Shown piece after piece: positions 1-7,569 of a stretch of 64,000 nt of DNA. Origin of the DNA: Corynebacterium urinipleomorphum. Lineage in GTDB: Bacteria > Actinomycetota > Actinomycetes > Mycobacteriales > Mycobacteriaceae. The stretch lies in NCBI RefSeq assembly GCF_900155535.1, contig NZ_LT706963.1, positions 127,929-191,928 on the forward strand, in the 5' to 3' direction. Each line of letters starts with the position of its first letter. Within the stretch, counting starts at the first letter, position 1. Below the pieces are notes generated by a model that was given only the letters and a program-made list of their open reading frames with translations, was not told where the DNA came from and ran no database searches. The position numbers and the translations under genes were made by a program.

Positions 1-638
1 CAGATGATCTCCGCGTGCTGGCGGGACACTCCCGTATCCGGCAGACGGAAATCGCAGTCGTTGGAGCGGCCCAGAATATTGGAGCCCTCGTGCACGGGGT
101 ACGTGCGAGAGGACCCGTCCAACAGCAACAGGCTCACAGCGGCGCCGCCGGTGGCAGAACCACCTGCTGCGGCAGCGGCGGGGGGCTGGGTCATTGATGC
201 CTCCTGGTGGTGGGGGGAACGGTCCGACAAAATCGCGTCGAACCCGCTATCGACATCCGGTTCCTCATCGACGTACGAGGACACGCGAAGCTGCCCTGTA
301 CGCAGACCGGACTCCTCCGCGACCCGCACGACAACAGGCCCGTACAGGCCGATGTTCTGGTTGCGGATGAAACGTGTGAGCTGCCCGGCGAGGTTGATGG
401 GCAGATCCGGATCCTGGGACAGGTTCTCCAGATCCTTGCTGGACACACCAATCGCGTACACATTCGGGGCGATCAACTCGTCGTACTCGTTGTTGAACAA
501 CCCGTCCAGCGTCTCCTGCTTCAACAGCTCTTCCAACTCTGCCGGAACAACTCGGCCGCCGAAGACGGCGGCGAAGCTATTGTCCAGCCCACGCTGCAAT
601 GAACTATCGATCTTGGCCAACCTGTCCATCAGGCCCAT
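1..638 (-). CDS. fhaA: FhaA-family protein (DUF3662 + FHA), 3' end outside window
   Basis: Reverse-strand gene whose 3' end lies beyond position 1; 212 codons are visible. The protein begins MGLMDRLAKIDSSLQ, the signature start of the DUF3662 domain (about residues 1-150). A Pro/Ala-rich linker follows, then the beginning of an FHA domain with GRS at 190-192 and SRQH at 205-208, the residues that contact phosphothreonine. The start is fixed by a near-perfect ribosome site (AAGGAGGTG) just upstream. In mycobacteria FhaA is a PknB substrate that binds the phosphorylated pseudokinase domain of MviN and helps control peptidoglycan synthesis. By synteny, the rodA/pbpA/pknA/pknB cluster would be expected to the left. 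Family assignment is firm; the exact role here is inferred. Confidence 0.93.
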   Translation of the reverse strand, partial: MGLMDRLAKIDSSLQRGLDNSFAAVFGGRVVPAELEELLKQETLDGLFNNEYDELIAPNVYAIGVSSKDLENLSQDPDLPINLAGQLTRFIRNQNIGLYGPVVVRVAEESGLRTGQLRVSSYVDEEPDVDSGFDAILSDRSPHHQEASMTQPPAAAAAGGSATGGAAVSLLLLDGSSRTYPVHEGSNILGRSNDCDFRLPDTGVSRQHAEII

Positions 639-797
639 CCGCCCACACCTCCTTCCGGCGATACTCCCAGCGGTAATGTTTCGACAGATAGTATAGGGTT
701 TCAGGTTCCCACAACATAGCAACGAAGCCGAAAACCGCCATCTGCCAGTGAATTTGGAGGATGTGGGAGGTGCCGTGCTATGTTTACTTAGTCGCCC

Positions 798-881
798 GCC
801 CGGGTGGCGGAATTGGCAGACGCGCTGGCTTCAGGTGCCAGTGTTCGCAAGAACGTGGGGGTTCAAGTCCCCCCCCGGGCA
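798..881 (+). tRNA. tRNA-Leu (CAG)
   Basis: The acceptor stem GCCCGGG/CCCGGGC, a T-arm with loop TTCAAGT, a long variable arm as expected for class II tRNAs, and an anticodon loop reading TTCAGGT give anticodon CAG. The discriminator base is A; no CCA is encoded. It lies between the divergent fhaA gene and a strong terminator, an arrangement common near fhaA in Corynebacterineae. Confidence 0.95.
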
Positions 882-889
882 CAAACGGT

Positions 890-930
890 AAGGCCCGTCG
901 TTAAGCAAAATGCTCTTAACGACGGGCCTT
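890..930 (+). terminator. Intrinsic terminator after tRNA-Leu
   Basis: A perfect 16-bp stem, AAGGCCCGTCGTTAAG (890-905) with its complement (915-930), and a 9-nt loop, starting 8 nt after the tRNA. The 3' arm ends in TT without a long T-run. It separates the tRNA transcript from the aquaporin gene. Confidence 0.85.
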
Positions 931-968
931 CCGCGCTACCATTTTCCCCTGTCAAGAAAGAAAACTTC

Positions 969-1616
969 ATGAACGATTTCGCGCGCAAGGCCGGTGCTGA
1001 GTTCCTGGCCACCCTGCTTTTCGTGTTCGCCATCATCACCGCTGTTGCTGAGGCTGGGCCGTTCGCTCCCGTCGCCATCGGCCTTGCCCTGATGGTGCTC
1101 GTGTACGCCACCGGCCACATCTCTGGCGGCCACCTCAACCCGGCTGTGTCCCTCGGTGCGTGGATCCGCGGTGCGATGACTGCCACCGAGATGCTCATCT
1201 ACTGGGTCGCGCAGGCGCTCGGTGCCATTTCCGGCGCACTGATCTGCCGCGCAGTGCTGCCCGTGGCTGAAGAATCCGCGCAGATCCAGACTGGTTCCGC
1301 TTTCATCGTCGAGGCTCTGTTCACCTTCATCCTCGTCTTCGTCGTCCTCAACGTCGCCACCGCGAAGGCAAATGACGGCAACTCTTTCTACGGCCTGGCC
1401 ATCGGCGCGACTGTGATGACCGGCGCTTTCGCCGTCGGCCCGATCTCCGGCGGCGGCTTCAACCCGGCCGTGGCCCTCGGCCTGTCGGTCAACGGCAACT
1501 TCGGCTGGGGCAACCTGTGGATCTACATCCTCGCCCCGTTCGTGGGTGCCGCGCTCGCCGCTCTGTGCTTCCGCGTGCTCAGCCCCGCTGACCACGAGCA
1601 CGACCTGCAGGCGTAA
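969..1616 (+). CDS. Aquaporin (MIP family channel)
   Basis: A 215-residue membrane channel of the MIP family, passing water and possibly small solutes. Both pore-forming NPA motifs are intact: HLNPAV around residues 57-59 and FNPAV around 165-167. Six hydrophobic segments and two NPA half-helices fit the usual length of bacterial AqpZ-like proteins (about 210-230 residues). The reading frame is open back to 804, but that part covers the tRNA and terminator, so the ATG at 969 is the real start. The gene stands alone between the terminator and glsA. Whether it is a strict water channel or a glycerol-type facilitator cannot be decided from the motifs. Confidence 0.93.
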   Translation: MNDFARKAGAEFLATLLFVFAIITAVAEAGPFAPVAIGLALMVLVYATGHISGGHLNPAVSLGAWIRGAMTATEMLIYWVAQALGAISGALICRAVLPVAEESAQIQTGSAFIVEALFTFILVFVVLNVATAKANDGNSFYGLAIGATVMTGAFAVGPISGGGFNPAVALGLSVNGNFGWGNLWIYILAPFVGAALAALCFRVLSPADHEHDLQA

Positions 1617-1655
1617 CCCCAGCGCCCCCGGCATGCCGCCGTTACACTGGCCGAC

Positions 1656-3212
1656 ATGCCTAACACCCCCATCCCCGGATATCTGAACACTATCCTCGAC
1701 GATGTCCGGGACATCACGGACGGCGAGAACGCCGACTACATTGAAACGCTGCGCACCGCCGACCCGGACAAGCTCGCGCTCGCGCTGTGCACGCGAAGCG
1801 GAAACCTGTACTCCGTGGGGGACGACGAGTACGAATTCTCCATCCAGTCCATCTCCAAGCCCTTCGTCTACGCCATCGCGCTCGACCAAGGCGGGGTGGA
1901 AAATGTTCACAGCGTCGTGGGCATGGAGCCGTCCGGCGAGGCATTCAACGAGCTTTCGCTTGACGACGACACAAAGCGCCCCACCAACCCCATGATCAAC
2001 GCCGGGGCGATCGCGGTGAACCAACTCGTTGCCGGCACCGACGCCACCGTCGAAGAGCGCTCCGCCATGGTCTTGGACGAATTCTCCAAACTGGCGGGGC
2101 GCCAACTCCGTTTCGACGAAGAGATTGTCCAAGCTGAGCTCTCCAGCGCCGACCGCAACATGGCGCTGGCCCACATGCTGCGCGAATACAAGATCATCGA
2201 GGACGAAGTCGATGACGCGGTGACCAGCTATATCCGCCAGTGCTCGATCCTTGTGACCGTGAAGGACCTAGCGGTCATGGCCGCGACATTGGCCAACGGC
2301 GGCGTTCAACCCGTCACGGGGGAGCGGGTCCTCAGCGCGCAGGCGTGCCGCCTCACCCAGTCCGTGATGGCGTCCGCCGGCATGTACGACGGCTCCGGCA
2401 AGTGGATGAGCACCGTGGGCATCCCGGCGAAATCCGGCGTGGCTGGCGGGCTGATCGGCACCCTGCCCGGGCAGTTGGGCGCCGCGTCACTCTCCCCGCG
2501 CCTGAATGAGAAGGGCAATTCCGTCCGCGGCGTGGAGATCTTCCGCCGCCTGTCAAAGACTCTGGGTCTGCACATGATGGGTTCGCACTACTACTCCGCG
2601 CCGGGCATCCGTTCGGTGCGGCGTGAAGGCGACACCAACGTCGTTGAACTGCAGGGCATGATCAACTTCACTGCTGCTGAGGCCATCCTCCACGACCTGG
2701 TGGAACGCGACCTCGTGGGCGAAGAACTCGTCCTGGACTTCTCCCATGTGACCTCCTTCAACCTGGCCGGCCGCCGCCTGATCAAGGAGGGCCTCCGCCA
2801 GTTCCGCGAGAACGGATTCGACGTCGCGGTGTACGACCCGGATTCCGCGATGCCGGATTACGAGTTCTCCGACGGCACCCACGTGGAGTCCATCCAGGAC
2901 TTCACCGATTCCTTCACTGTCACTGCCTCGCCCCAGGACGCCTACAGCGTCGTCTCCAAGCCGCAGGAATGGTGGGAGGACGCCGAATCCGGATCCGGGT
3001 TCACCGTCGACGAGGTGGACGACGGCCAGCGCATCGTGCTGCACAGCGAGCCGACCGGCGAAGACTTCATCTTCGATTTCGACGAGGACGAAGACGGCAG
3101 CACCCGCGTGCACCTCACGCACCGCGGGCTGAAGCCGAACTTCGAGGAGGCGGCCGAGAGCTGGCACGAGCGCATCCGCCAGCGCCTCGAGCCCCTGATC
3201 AATCGGGACTGA
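1656..3212 (+). CDS. glsA: Glutaminase A with STAS and SRPBCC-like C-terminal domains
   Basis: Hydrolyses glutamine to glutamate and ammonia. Residues 1-310 form the serine-dependent, beta-lactamase-fold glutaminase domain; the catalytic SxxK is S65-I-S-K68, and the substrate-loop sequence MINAGAIAV is present. Residues about 325-410 read as a STAS domain. The last 100 residues, from about 418, contain FTVTASPQDAYSVVS and resemble an SRPBCC/START-type helix-grip fold. At 518 residues it is far longer than single-domain GlsA (about 310). A TACACT hexamer at 1643-1648 leaves only 7 nt before the ATG and there is no ribosome site, so a leaderless mRNA is likely. The role of the added domains is not known to me; regulation or ligand sensing is an inference. 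Confidence 0.92.
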   Translation: MPNTPIPGYLNTILDDVRDITDGENADYIETLRTADPDKLALALCTRSGNLYSVGDDEYEFSIQSISKPFVYAIALDQGGVENVHSVVGMEPSGEAFNELSLDDDTKRPTNPMINAGAIAVNQLVAGTDATVEERSAMVLDEFSKLAGRQLRFDEEIVQAELSSADRNMALAHMLREYKIIEDEVDDAVTSYIRQCSILVTVKDLAVMAATLANGGVQPVTGERVLSAQACRLTQSVMASAGMYDGSGKWMSTVGIPAKSGVAGGLIGTLPGQLGAASLSPRLNEKGNSVRGVEIFRRLSKTLGLHMMGSHYYSAPGIRSVRREGDTNVVELQGMINFTAAEAILHDLVERDLVGEELVLDFSHVTSFNLAGRRLIKEGLRQFRENGFDVAVYDPDSAMPDYEFSDGTHVESIQDFTDSFTVTASPQDAYSVVSKPQEWWEDAESGSGFTVDEVDDGQRIVLHSEPTGEDFIFDFDEDEDGSTRVHLTHRGLKPNFEEAAESWHERIRQRLEPLINRD

Positions 3213-3250
3213 CGGGGCCCAGCCGGGGCCAACCGGGGCAAGAACGCGGA

Positions 3251-3279
3251 CGGCTGGGCCCGTCGTCCGGGCCCAGCCG
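3251..3279. terminator. Bidirectional terminator hairpin
   Basis: CGGCTGGGCCCG (3251-3262) pairs perfectly with 3268-3279 around a 5-nt loop. A third copy of the arm at 3213-3225 offers an alternative pairing. It sits between convergent glsA and the gene at 3308. Confidence 0.75.
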
Positions 3280-3307
3280 CGATGAGATGCGGAATCGGTT
3301 CTTGAGT

Positions 3308-3784
3308 TTAGTCGCTGTACTGCGCGTTGAGGCGGTCCTCGTCGCGCTTGCGGGTGCGCTTCGCTATGACGGGGACCAGGAACACAGCCACCACTGCTCC
3401 AGCGACGGCCCCAGTGAGGAAGCTCGAGGAGCCCATGCGCACAGCGATGCCCACCAGCATGACAACAGTGAGTACGGCGTAGACGGCGAGCAGCATCGGG
3501 TGGGTGTCACGCCACGTCAACGCTGGGCGAGGCACGTAATTCTTCAGCCACAGCGAGCCGATCAGACCCGGCACGACCGCCGGCAGGAATGCGACGAGTG
3601 CCAGCAGGGACTGCGATCCGTCCAGACTCCACGCCAGGATTGCACCGGCCAGCACGGAAAAGAGCGGCACGAGGGCGGCGGTCACGGTGGAGGATTTGTG
3701 GTACATGAGCTCCTGGTATTCGTCGCCAAGCTGTTTGGTGGAGCGCGGCATCACGAGCGTCTCGATTGTTTGCGAAATAGCCAT
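3308..3784 (-). CDS. Four-TM membrane protein, partner of an XRE regulator
   Basis: A 158-residue protein with four predicted membrane helices in two hairpins: about 34-53 and 60-80, then 97-112 and 118-138. A charged C-terminus, KRTRKRDEDR, probably faces the cytoplasm. I do not recognise a catalytic motif. It lies 9 nt downstream of a small XRE-type regulator on the same strand. Such regulator/membrane pairs are common in Gram-positive bacteria and are usually co-transcribed; the function of this one is unknown. The start ATG at 3784 follows a GGAAGGTG ribosome site at somewhat long spacing. Confidence 0.75.
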   Translation of the reverse strand: MAISQTIETLVMPRSTKQLGDEYQELMYHKSSTVTAALVPLFSVLAGAILAWSLDGSQSLLALVAFLPAVVPGLIGSLWLKNYVPRPALTWRDTHPMLLAVYAVLTVVMLVGIAVRMGSSSFLTGAVAGAVVAVFLVPVIAKRTRKRDEDRLNAQYSD

Positions 3785-3793
3785 TGTGCGGGT

Positions 3794-4021
3794 TCACCTT
3801 CCTTGTTCGTCCCCGAAGACTTCCTCGACTGTCTTGCCCAGTTCGCGGCAGATATTCAGCGCGAGGTGGACGGACGGGGAGTAGTTCTCTCGTTCGATAT
3901 TGGCCACCGTCTGGCGGGAAACCCCGACCCGTTGCGCGAGTTCCGCTTGGGAGAGGTCGTTCCAGCGCCGCCATTGGCGGACCATGTTCGGGTGTTCAGG
4001 TTGGGTCTCAGGTTCGGTCAT
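3794..4021 (-). CDS. Small XRE-family HTH regulator
   Basis: A 75-residue protein that is almost only a helix-turn-helix of the Cro/XRE class: LSQAELAQRVGVSRQTVANI at residues 23-42, with the recognition helix SRQTVANIE. The remainder (LNICRELGKTVEEVF) is the fourth and fifth helix of the fold. It resembles the YozG-like minimal repressors that pair with small membrane proteins. It is first in a two-gene unit with the four-TM protein at 3308. A perfect 12-bp palindrome upstream (4047-4058) is a reasonable operator for autoregulation. Confidence 0.88.
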   Translation of the reverse strand: MTEPETQPEHPNMVRQWRRWNDLSQAELAQRVGVSRQTVANIERENYSPSVHLALNICRELGKTVEEVFGDEQGR

Positions 4022-4046
4022 GGTGCAGTGTTTTCAGTTGCCGGTG

Positions 4047-4058
4047 TAGATCGATCTA
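4047..4058. promoter_or_regulatory. 12-bp palindrome, candidate operator
   Basis: TAGATCGATCTA is a perfect palindrome 26 nt upstream of the XRE start codon. It is a plausible site for the HTH dimer; binding is inferred only. Confidence 0.4.
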
Positions 4059-4113
4059 GTCACAGGCTAAAACAAACATGACGCGATGTAAAGGAAAATA
4101 GGCAAATTGTCGG

Positions 4114-4707
4114 CTATCCCCAGTCGCCGAGCGCTCCTTCCAGCGCTCCCAGCGACGCCGCGATGATCGGCTCTCTACTCTCATTCGGGCACCCCGCGTC
4201 CACCCAGTCCAAGCACACAGCCTCCACGAACCCAAGGAAACCGGACACAGCGATCGAACGGTCGCCGACCAGAGCAAGCAGCTTATCGACGACCCCATCC
4301 CTCCTCTCAATCCCCACAAACTGCGCCTCCGCCGGTGTGTCCCCCCGAGTCACCGCCGCCCAGGAGAGCGGCTCCTCCGCGATGTGGTCGAGATACGTGA
4401 CAATCAGTGCGCGCACCGTATCCCGCTTCGGTGAATTCGGCGGCATGCCGTCCACCGCGTTTCGCATCGCTTCGTCCAGGCGGTTCAAGCGCCGTTCCAC
4501 AACCGCGGCGTAGATCTCGGCTTTGGACAGGAAGTGGTGGAAGAGCAGCCCCTCCGACACGCCGCACGCCTGCGCCACCGTGAGTGTGGAGACACCGTTG
4601 TAGCCGTTCTCCGCGAAGAGAGCGCCAGCCACGTCCAGGATTTGAGCCCGACGTTGCTCGACGGGCAGCCTGCGCCGCGCACCTTTACCGCTGCCCTGTT
4701 GAACCAT
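4114..4707 (-). CDS. TetR-family transcriptional regulator
   Basis: A 197-residue regulator. The N-terminal DNA-binding domain spans about residues 15-65 and shows the TetR helix-turn-helix VAQACGVSEGLLFHHF, preceded by RAQILDVAGALFAENGY. The C-terminal 130 residues form the ligand/dimer domain, with no ligand suggested by sequence. It is divergent from the GH13 gene at 4828, and the shared 120-bp spacer carries a TetR-like operator (4761-4779). Control of the glycosidase and of itself is therefore likely but not shown. One copy of the GCTTATCGAC motif lies in this gene (4281). Confidence 0.92.
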   Translation of the reverse strand: MVQQGSGKGARRRLPVEQRRAQILDVAGALFAENGYNGVSTLTVAQACGVSEGLLFHHFLSKAEIYAAVVERRLNRLDEAMRNAVDGMPPNSPKRDTVRALIVTYLDHIAEEPLSWAAVTRGDTPAEAQFVGIERRDGVVDKLLALVGDRSIAVSGFLGFVEAVCLDWVDAGCPNESREPIIAASLGALEGALGDWG

Positions 4708-4710
4708 GGC

Positions 4711-4735
4711 TAGAACAATAACCTAGAACGATAAC
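4711..4735. repeat. Tandem 12-bp direct repeat in the tetR leader
   Basis: TAGAACAATAAC (4711-4722) and TAGAACGATAAC (4724-4735) are direct repeats with one mismatch and a 13-bp period, starting 4 nt upstream of the tetR start codon. Possible regulatory half-sites. Confidence 0.35.
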
Positions 4736-4760
4736 ATTGTGCTGGTACCATCGACCTCGT

Positions 4761-4779
4761 TATTGAGTAGCGCTCAATA
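4761..4779. promoter_or_regulatory. Candidate TetR operator
   Basis: TATTGAG-TAGCG-CTCAATA is an inverted repeat with 7-bp arms and a 5-bp spacer. It lies between divergent tetR and the GH13 gene, 49 nt before the GH13 start. Shape and position fit a TetR-dimer operator. Confidence 0.55.
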
Positions 4780-4827
4780 CCGCTCGTCTTTCGCGCTCCA
4801 CAACAGGTCCAAGTGGCAGGAGGAACC

Positions 4828-6027
4828 ATGCTCGACAGCACGATCTGGTGGCACGTCTACCCCCTCGGCGCGATAGGCGCCCCGATCCGCGACCGCGCCG
4901 GGGACGGCTGCGACGCCGCGCCGCGCCTCCGCCAATTGGAGCCCTGGCTGGATTACCTGATCGAGCTCGGCTGCGACGGACTGCTTCTCGGCCCGATTTT
5001 CGAGTCCGTCGGCCACGGTTACGACACCCTCGACCACTACCGCATCGACTCCCGCCTAGGCACCAACGAGGACTTCGACCGGCTCATGGACGCCTGCCGC
5101 CAGCGCGGCATCAAAGTGATGCTCGACGGGGTGTTCAACCATGTGGCGGCGAGCCACGCGGCCGTCGATAAGGGCCTTGCTGGCAGCACCTCGTGGGAGG
5201 GCCACGACGAGCTGGCCACGTTGCACCACGACGACGAGCGCGTGCGCGACATGGTCGCGGACATCATGAAATTCTGGCTCGCGCGCGGCATCGCCGGCTG
5301 GCGCCTCGACGTCGCGTACTCCGTTCCGCCCGAATTCTGGTCCGACGTGCTCGCCCGCGTGCGCGCCGACTACCCCGACGCCCTCTTCCTCGGCGAAGTC
5401 ATCCACGGTGACTACGCCCAGATCGCACACGACGGCACCCTCGACGCCGTCACCCAATACGAGCTGTGGAAAGCCATCTGGAGCTCGCTGCAGGACGAGA
5501 ATTTCTGGGAGCTTGACCACGCCCTGTCCCGTCACCGCGACGTGTCCGCGCAGCTGCTCACCAACACGTTCATCGGCAACCACGACGTTGACCGTATCGC
5601 CAGCAAAGTCGGCCAGGACAAGGAGATCCTCGCCCTCGGAATCCTCATGACGCTGCCCGGCATGCCCAGCATCTACTACGGCGACGAGCAAGGCTTCGAA
5701 GGGATCCGCGGCGAAGGCTTCAGCGCCGACGACGCCGTCCGCCCCGCGCTGCCCGCCACCCCTGGCGACCTGTCCGAGCTCGGCGCGTGGATCTACCGCG
5801 AACACCAAGCACTCATCGGCCTGCGCCGCCGCAACCAGTGGCTCACCCGCGCCGACATCGAGGTCCTCGACAAAACCAACGAGACCATCAGCTACCGCGT
5901 CTTCGCCGACAACGAGCAACTGCTTATCGACGCCTGGCTCACCCCCGCCCCCGGCCTCCGCATCCGCTCCGCCTCTTCTGCGTCTGATACCGACGCAGCT
6001 GGGACTATCTACGAGTGGGTGCCCTGA
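4828..6027 (+). CDS. GH13 (alpha-amylase family) glycosidase
   Basis: A 399-residue (beta/alpha)8-barrel enzyme of the alpha-amylase clan acting on alpha-glucans or related sugars. The conserved regions are present: DGVFNH (about 100-105), the nucleophile Asp in GWRLDVAY (D161), the acid/base Glu in LFLGEVIHGD (E190), and the third Asp in IGNHDVDRI (D253). No signal peptide is present, so it is probably cytoplasmic. It is shorter than typical alpha-amylases (about 450-550), with a reduced C-terminal domain. The ATG at 4828 follows AGGAGG at 4818-4823; an upstream GTG at 4813 has no ribosome site. Substrate cannot be fixed from sequence. Likely controlled by the divergent TetR regulator. Confidence 0.9.
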   Translation: MLDSTIWWHVYPLGAIGAPIRDRAGDGCDAAPRLRQLEPWLDYLIELGCDGLLLGPIFESVGHGYDTLDHYRIDSRLGTNEDFDRLMDACRQRGIKVMLDGVFNHVAASHAAVDKGLAGSTSWEGHDELATLHHDDERVRDMVADIMKFWLARGIAGWRLDVAYSVPPEFWSDVLARVRADYPDALFLGEVIHGDYAQIAHDGTLDAVTQYELWKAIWSSLQDENFWELDHALSRHRDVSAQLLTNTFIGNHDVDRIASKVGQDKEILALGILMTLPGMPSIYYGDEQGFEGIRGEGFSADDAVRPALPATPGDLSELGAWIYREHQALIGLRRRNQWLTRADIEVLDKTNETISYRVFADNEQLLIDAWLTPAPGLRIRSASSASDTDAAGTIYEWVP

Positions 6028-6163
6028 GCGAACCCCCCGCTGGTACCCACAATCTGTGGGCCAAGCTTGCTCCACCTGTCATCCCGGCAACAAATAGCCT
6101 TCAAACGCCGTCGACACCGAGCACCTCGCCCGTCACGCCCGCTAGTTTTTCTTCGCGATGGAT

Positions 6164-6200
6164 GGAACCGCCCTTTTGCGCATGTCAGAGGGCGGTTTCC
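6164..6200 (+). terminator. Hairpin downstream of the GH13 gene
   Basis: GGAACCGCCC (6164-6173) pairs with GGGCGGTTTCC (6190-6200) with one bulged base. There is no T-run. Probably ends the GH13 transcript, 137 nt after its stop codon. The 283-nt gap 6028-6310 otherwise holds the inverted repeat at 6210-6263. Confidence 0.45.
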
Positions 6201-6209
6201 AAGTGTGAT

Positions 6210-6263
6210 GGAACCGGGGGTTGTGGATAACTTCGGCGGCGTCGACGGTTATCCACAGGTTCC
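6210..6263. repeat. Inverted repeat with two opposed DnaA-box-like sequences
   Basis: TGTGGATAA (6222-6230) and TTATCCACA (6249-6257) are exact matches, in opposite orientation, to the DnaA-box consensus TTATNCACA. They are embedded in a longer inverted repeat whose outer arms are GGAACC (6210-6215) and GGTTCC (6258-6263). It lies about 50 bp upstream of the HNH gene. One such pair is not an origin; an operator, a homing site or a target of the HNH protein are alternatives. Confidence 0.6.
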
Positions 6264-6310
6264 GGGTCGTGCCCTTTTCTTCGTGGTTGGCGGGTTTTAG
6301 CGTGTGGGGC

Positions 6311-7396
6311 ATGAACGAGTTCGCAGTCCACGTGGGCGCTACCGGCAGCGCCGTTGATGCCCTGGCGCATTTTGATGCCCAGGTGCTTCTCGATGCCGGT
6401 GCTAACCCCGCCAACGTCCGTGACTGGAAACTCGCTTTCAACGCCTACTACGGCACAACCCGGTTTACCCGTCAGCAAGCCCATGCGATCCGGATCGCCC
6501 GGGAGACGGGGAAGTCTCTGGATCAGTTGGTGTTCATTGAGAACCAATTGAAGCCCATAACGCCGGCAAGTGAGACGTGGCGACTACGGCTTGCCTTATT
6601 GTCCGTGCCGGGTGACTACAACACTCTGCGCCGGCGTGCGAAGACCATCATCCCCGATCCCGATCAGGACGCCTCGGCCCCGGTGTCCGCGGTGCGGTTC
6701 AGCGCACCGAAGAAAGGCAAACGCTCCTTTACCGCCACGGGTGACGCTAGTTTCATCGCCGCCTTGGAGTATGCCTTGCGCCGGAACCTGGATCCGGGGC
6801 GTCCTGCGGGCCCACAGATGTATGAAGCACTGACCGACATTCTGCGCGGCGAGGGTGGTGTAGCTGATGCTGTACCCCGCCCACTGGTGGTGGTGCCACT
6901 CGAAGAGCACACGAGGATTCTGCGTGGTGAGGGCAACGACACCATCCTGGGACTATCTGACGGCACCACGATCACTGGTGCGGAGTATTTGGCCCGGTTC
7001 CATGGTGAGGATCTGGAAGTAGCGATCTTCCATCCGCAGGCGGGTGCGGTGAACCTGTACGACACGAAACGGTTCGCCAACGCGAAGCAGCGTGACCTTG
7101 CCCGAGCAACACTCACAACGTGCCCGGTGCCGGGGTGCCGGCATGCCGCTGATAACTGCGAGGTGCATCATGTCACCGCGTGGTCACGCGGCGGACAAAC
7201 CAACATGAACAACCTGGCGGTGGTGTGCAGGTACCACAACCGCACCAACGACGATGACCCCACCCGCCACCACCGGGGACGCATCGAAATCAGAGCAGGG
7301 ACCCCGGTGTGGGTATCCCCAAGGGGAAGACCGGCGGCGAACACCACCCACCAATACGGCGCGATGCACCTGTTATTCGGAAAACAACGCGAATAA
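6311..7396 (+). CDS. HNH endonuclease domain protein (REP13E12/DUF222-like)
   Basis: A 361-residue protein with a helical N-terminal region and a C-terminal HNH nuclease domain. The HNH motif runs from CPVPGCRH through CEVHHVTAWSRGG and NNLAVVCRYHN (about residues 273-315), giving the Cys pair, His-His, Asn and final His of the beta-beta-alpha-metal fold. These proteins are multicopy in mycolate-forming actinobacteria and are regarded as selfish or mobile; their substrate is undefined. The start ATG at 6311 was chosen because upstream translation runs through the inverted repeat. No ribosome site is evident. Base composition is a little more AT-rich than the flanking genes, compatible with acquisition. 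Confidence 0.87.
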   Translation: MNEFAVHVGATGSAVDALAHFDAQVLLDAGANPANVRDWKLAFNAYYGTTRFTRQQAHAIRIARETGKSLDQLVFIENQLKPITPASETWRLRLALLSVPGDYNTLRRRAKTIIPDPDQDASAPVSAVRFSAPKKGKRSFTATGDASFIAALEYALRRNLDPGRPAGPQMYEALTDILRGEGGVADAVPRPLVVVPLEEHTRILRGEGNDTILGLSDGTTITGAEYLARFHGEDLEVAIFHPQAGAVNLYDTKRFANAKQRDLARATLTTCPVPGCRHAADNCEVHHVTAWSRGGQTNMNNLAVVCRYHNRTNDDDPTRHHRGRIEIRAGTPVWVSPRGRPAANTTHQYGAMHLLFGKQRE

Positions 7397-7512
7397 ACAA
7401 CGGGAATAACGCCGGGCCACAAAGACCAGCGACCAGTGGGCCAGCTGAACTAAGGGGCGGGGACCAGCCGAAACTATTGGGTCGAGGAGACGGAGCGGGA
7501 AAACGCTAACAA

Positions 7513-7554
7513 CTGGACCAGCCGGGGGCGAAACACGCCCCACGGCCGGTTCAG
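7513..7554. terminator. Imperfect hairpin between convergent genes
   Basis: CTGGACCAGCCGGGGGC (7513-7529) pairs imperfectly with GCCCCACGGCCGGTTCAG (7537-7554). It lies between the convergent HNH and gabD2 genes and could end both. The rest of 7397-7569 shows nothing I can assign. Confidence 0.45.
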
Positions 7555-7569
7555 TGTGCCTGATTGCGA

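Noticed and set aside
4..696. Long forward open frames at the left edge
   Set aside because: They oppose the clear fhaA coding frame, which has family identity and a strong ribosome site.
804..968. N-terminal extension of the aquaporin frame
   Set aside because: It translates the tRNA-Leu and the terminator; ATG 969 is the family start.
936..2174. 412-residue reverse frame opposite aquaporin and glsA
   Set aside because: Low-complexity antisense shadow of high-GC codons; both forward genes have strong family matches.
5056..6075. 339-residue reverse frame opposite the GH13 gene
   Set aside because: Antisense shadow without any recognisable motif.
6222..6257. Replication origin based on the two DnaA boxes
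   Set aside because: Two boxes without an AT-rich unwinding element or dnaA/dnaN nearby are not enough.
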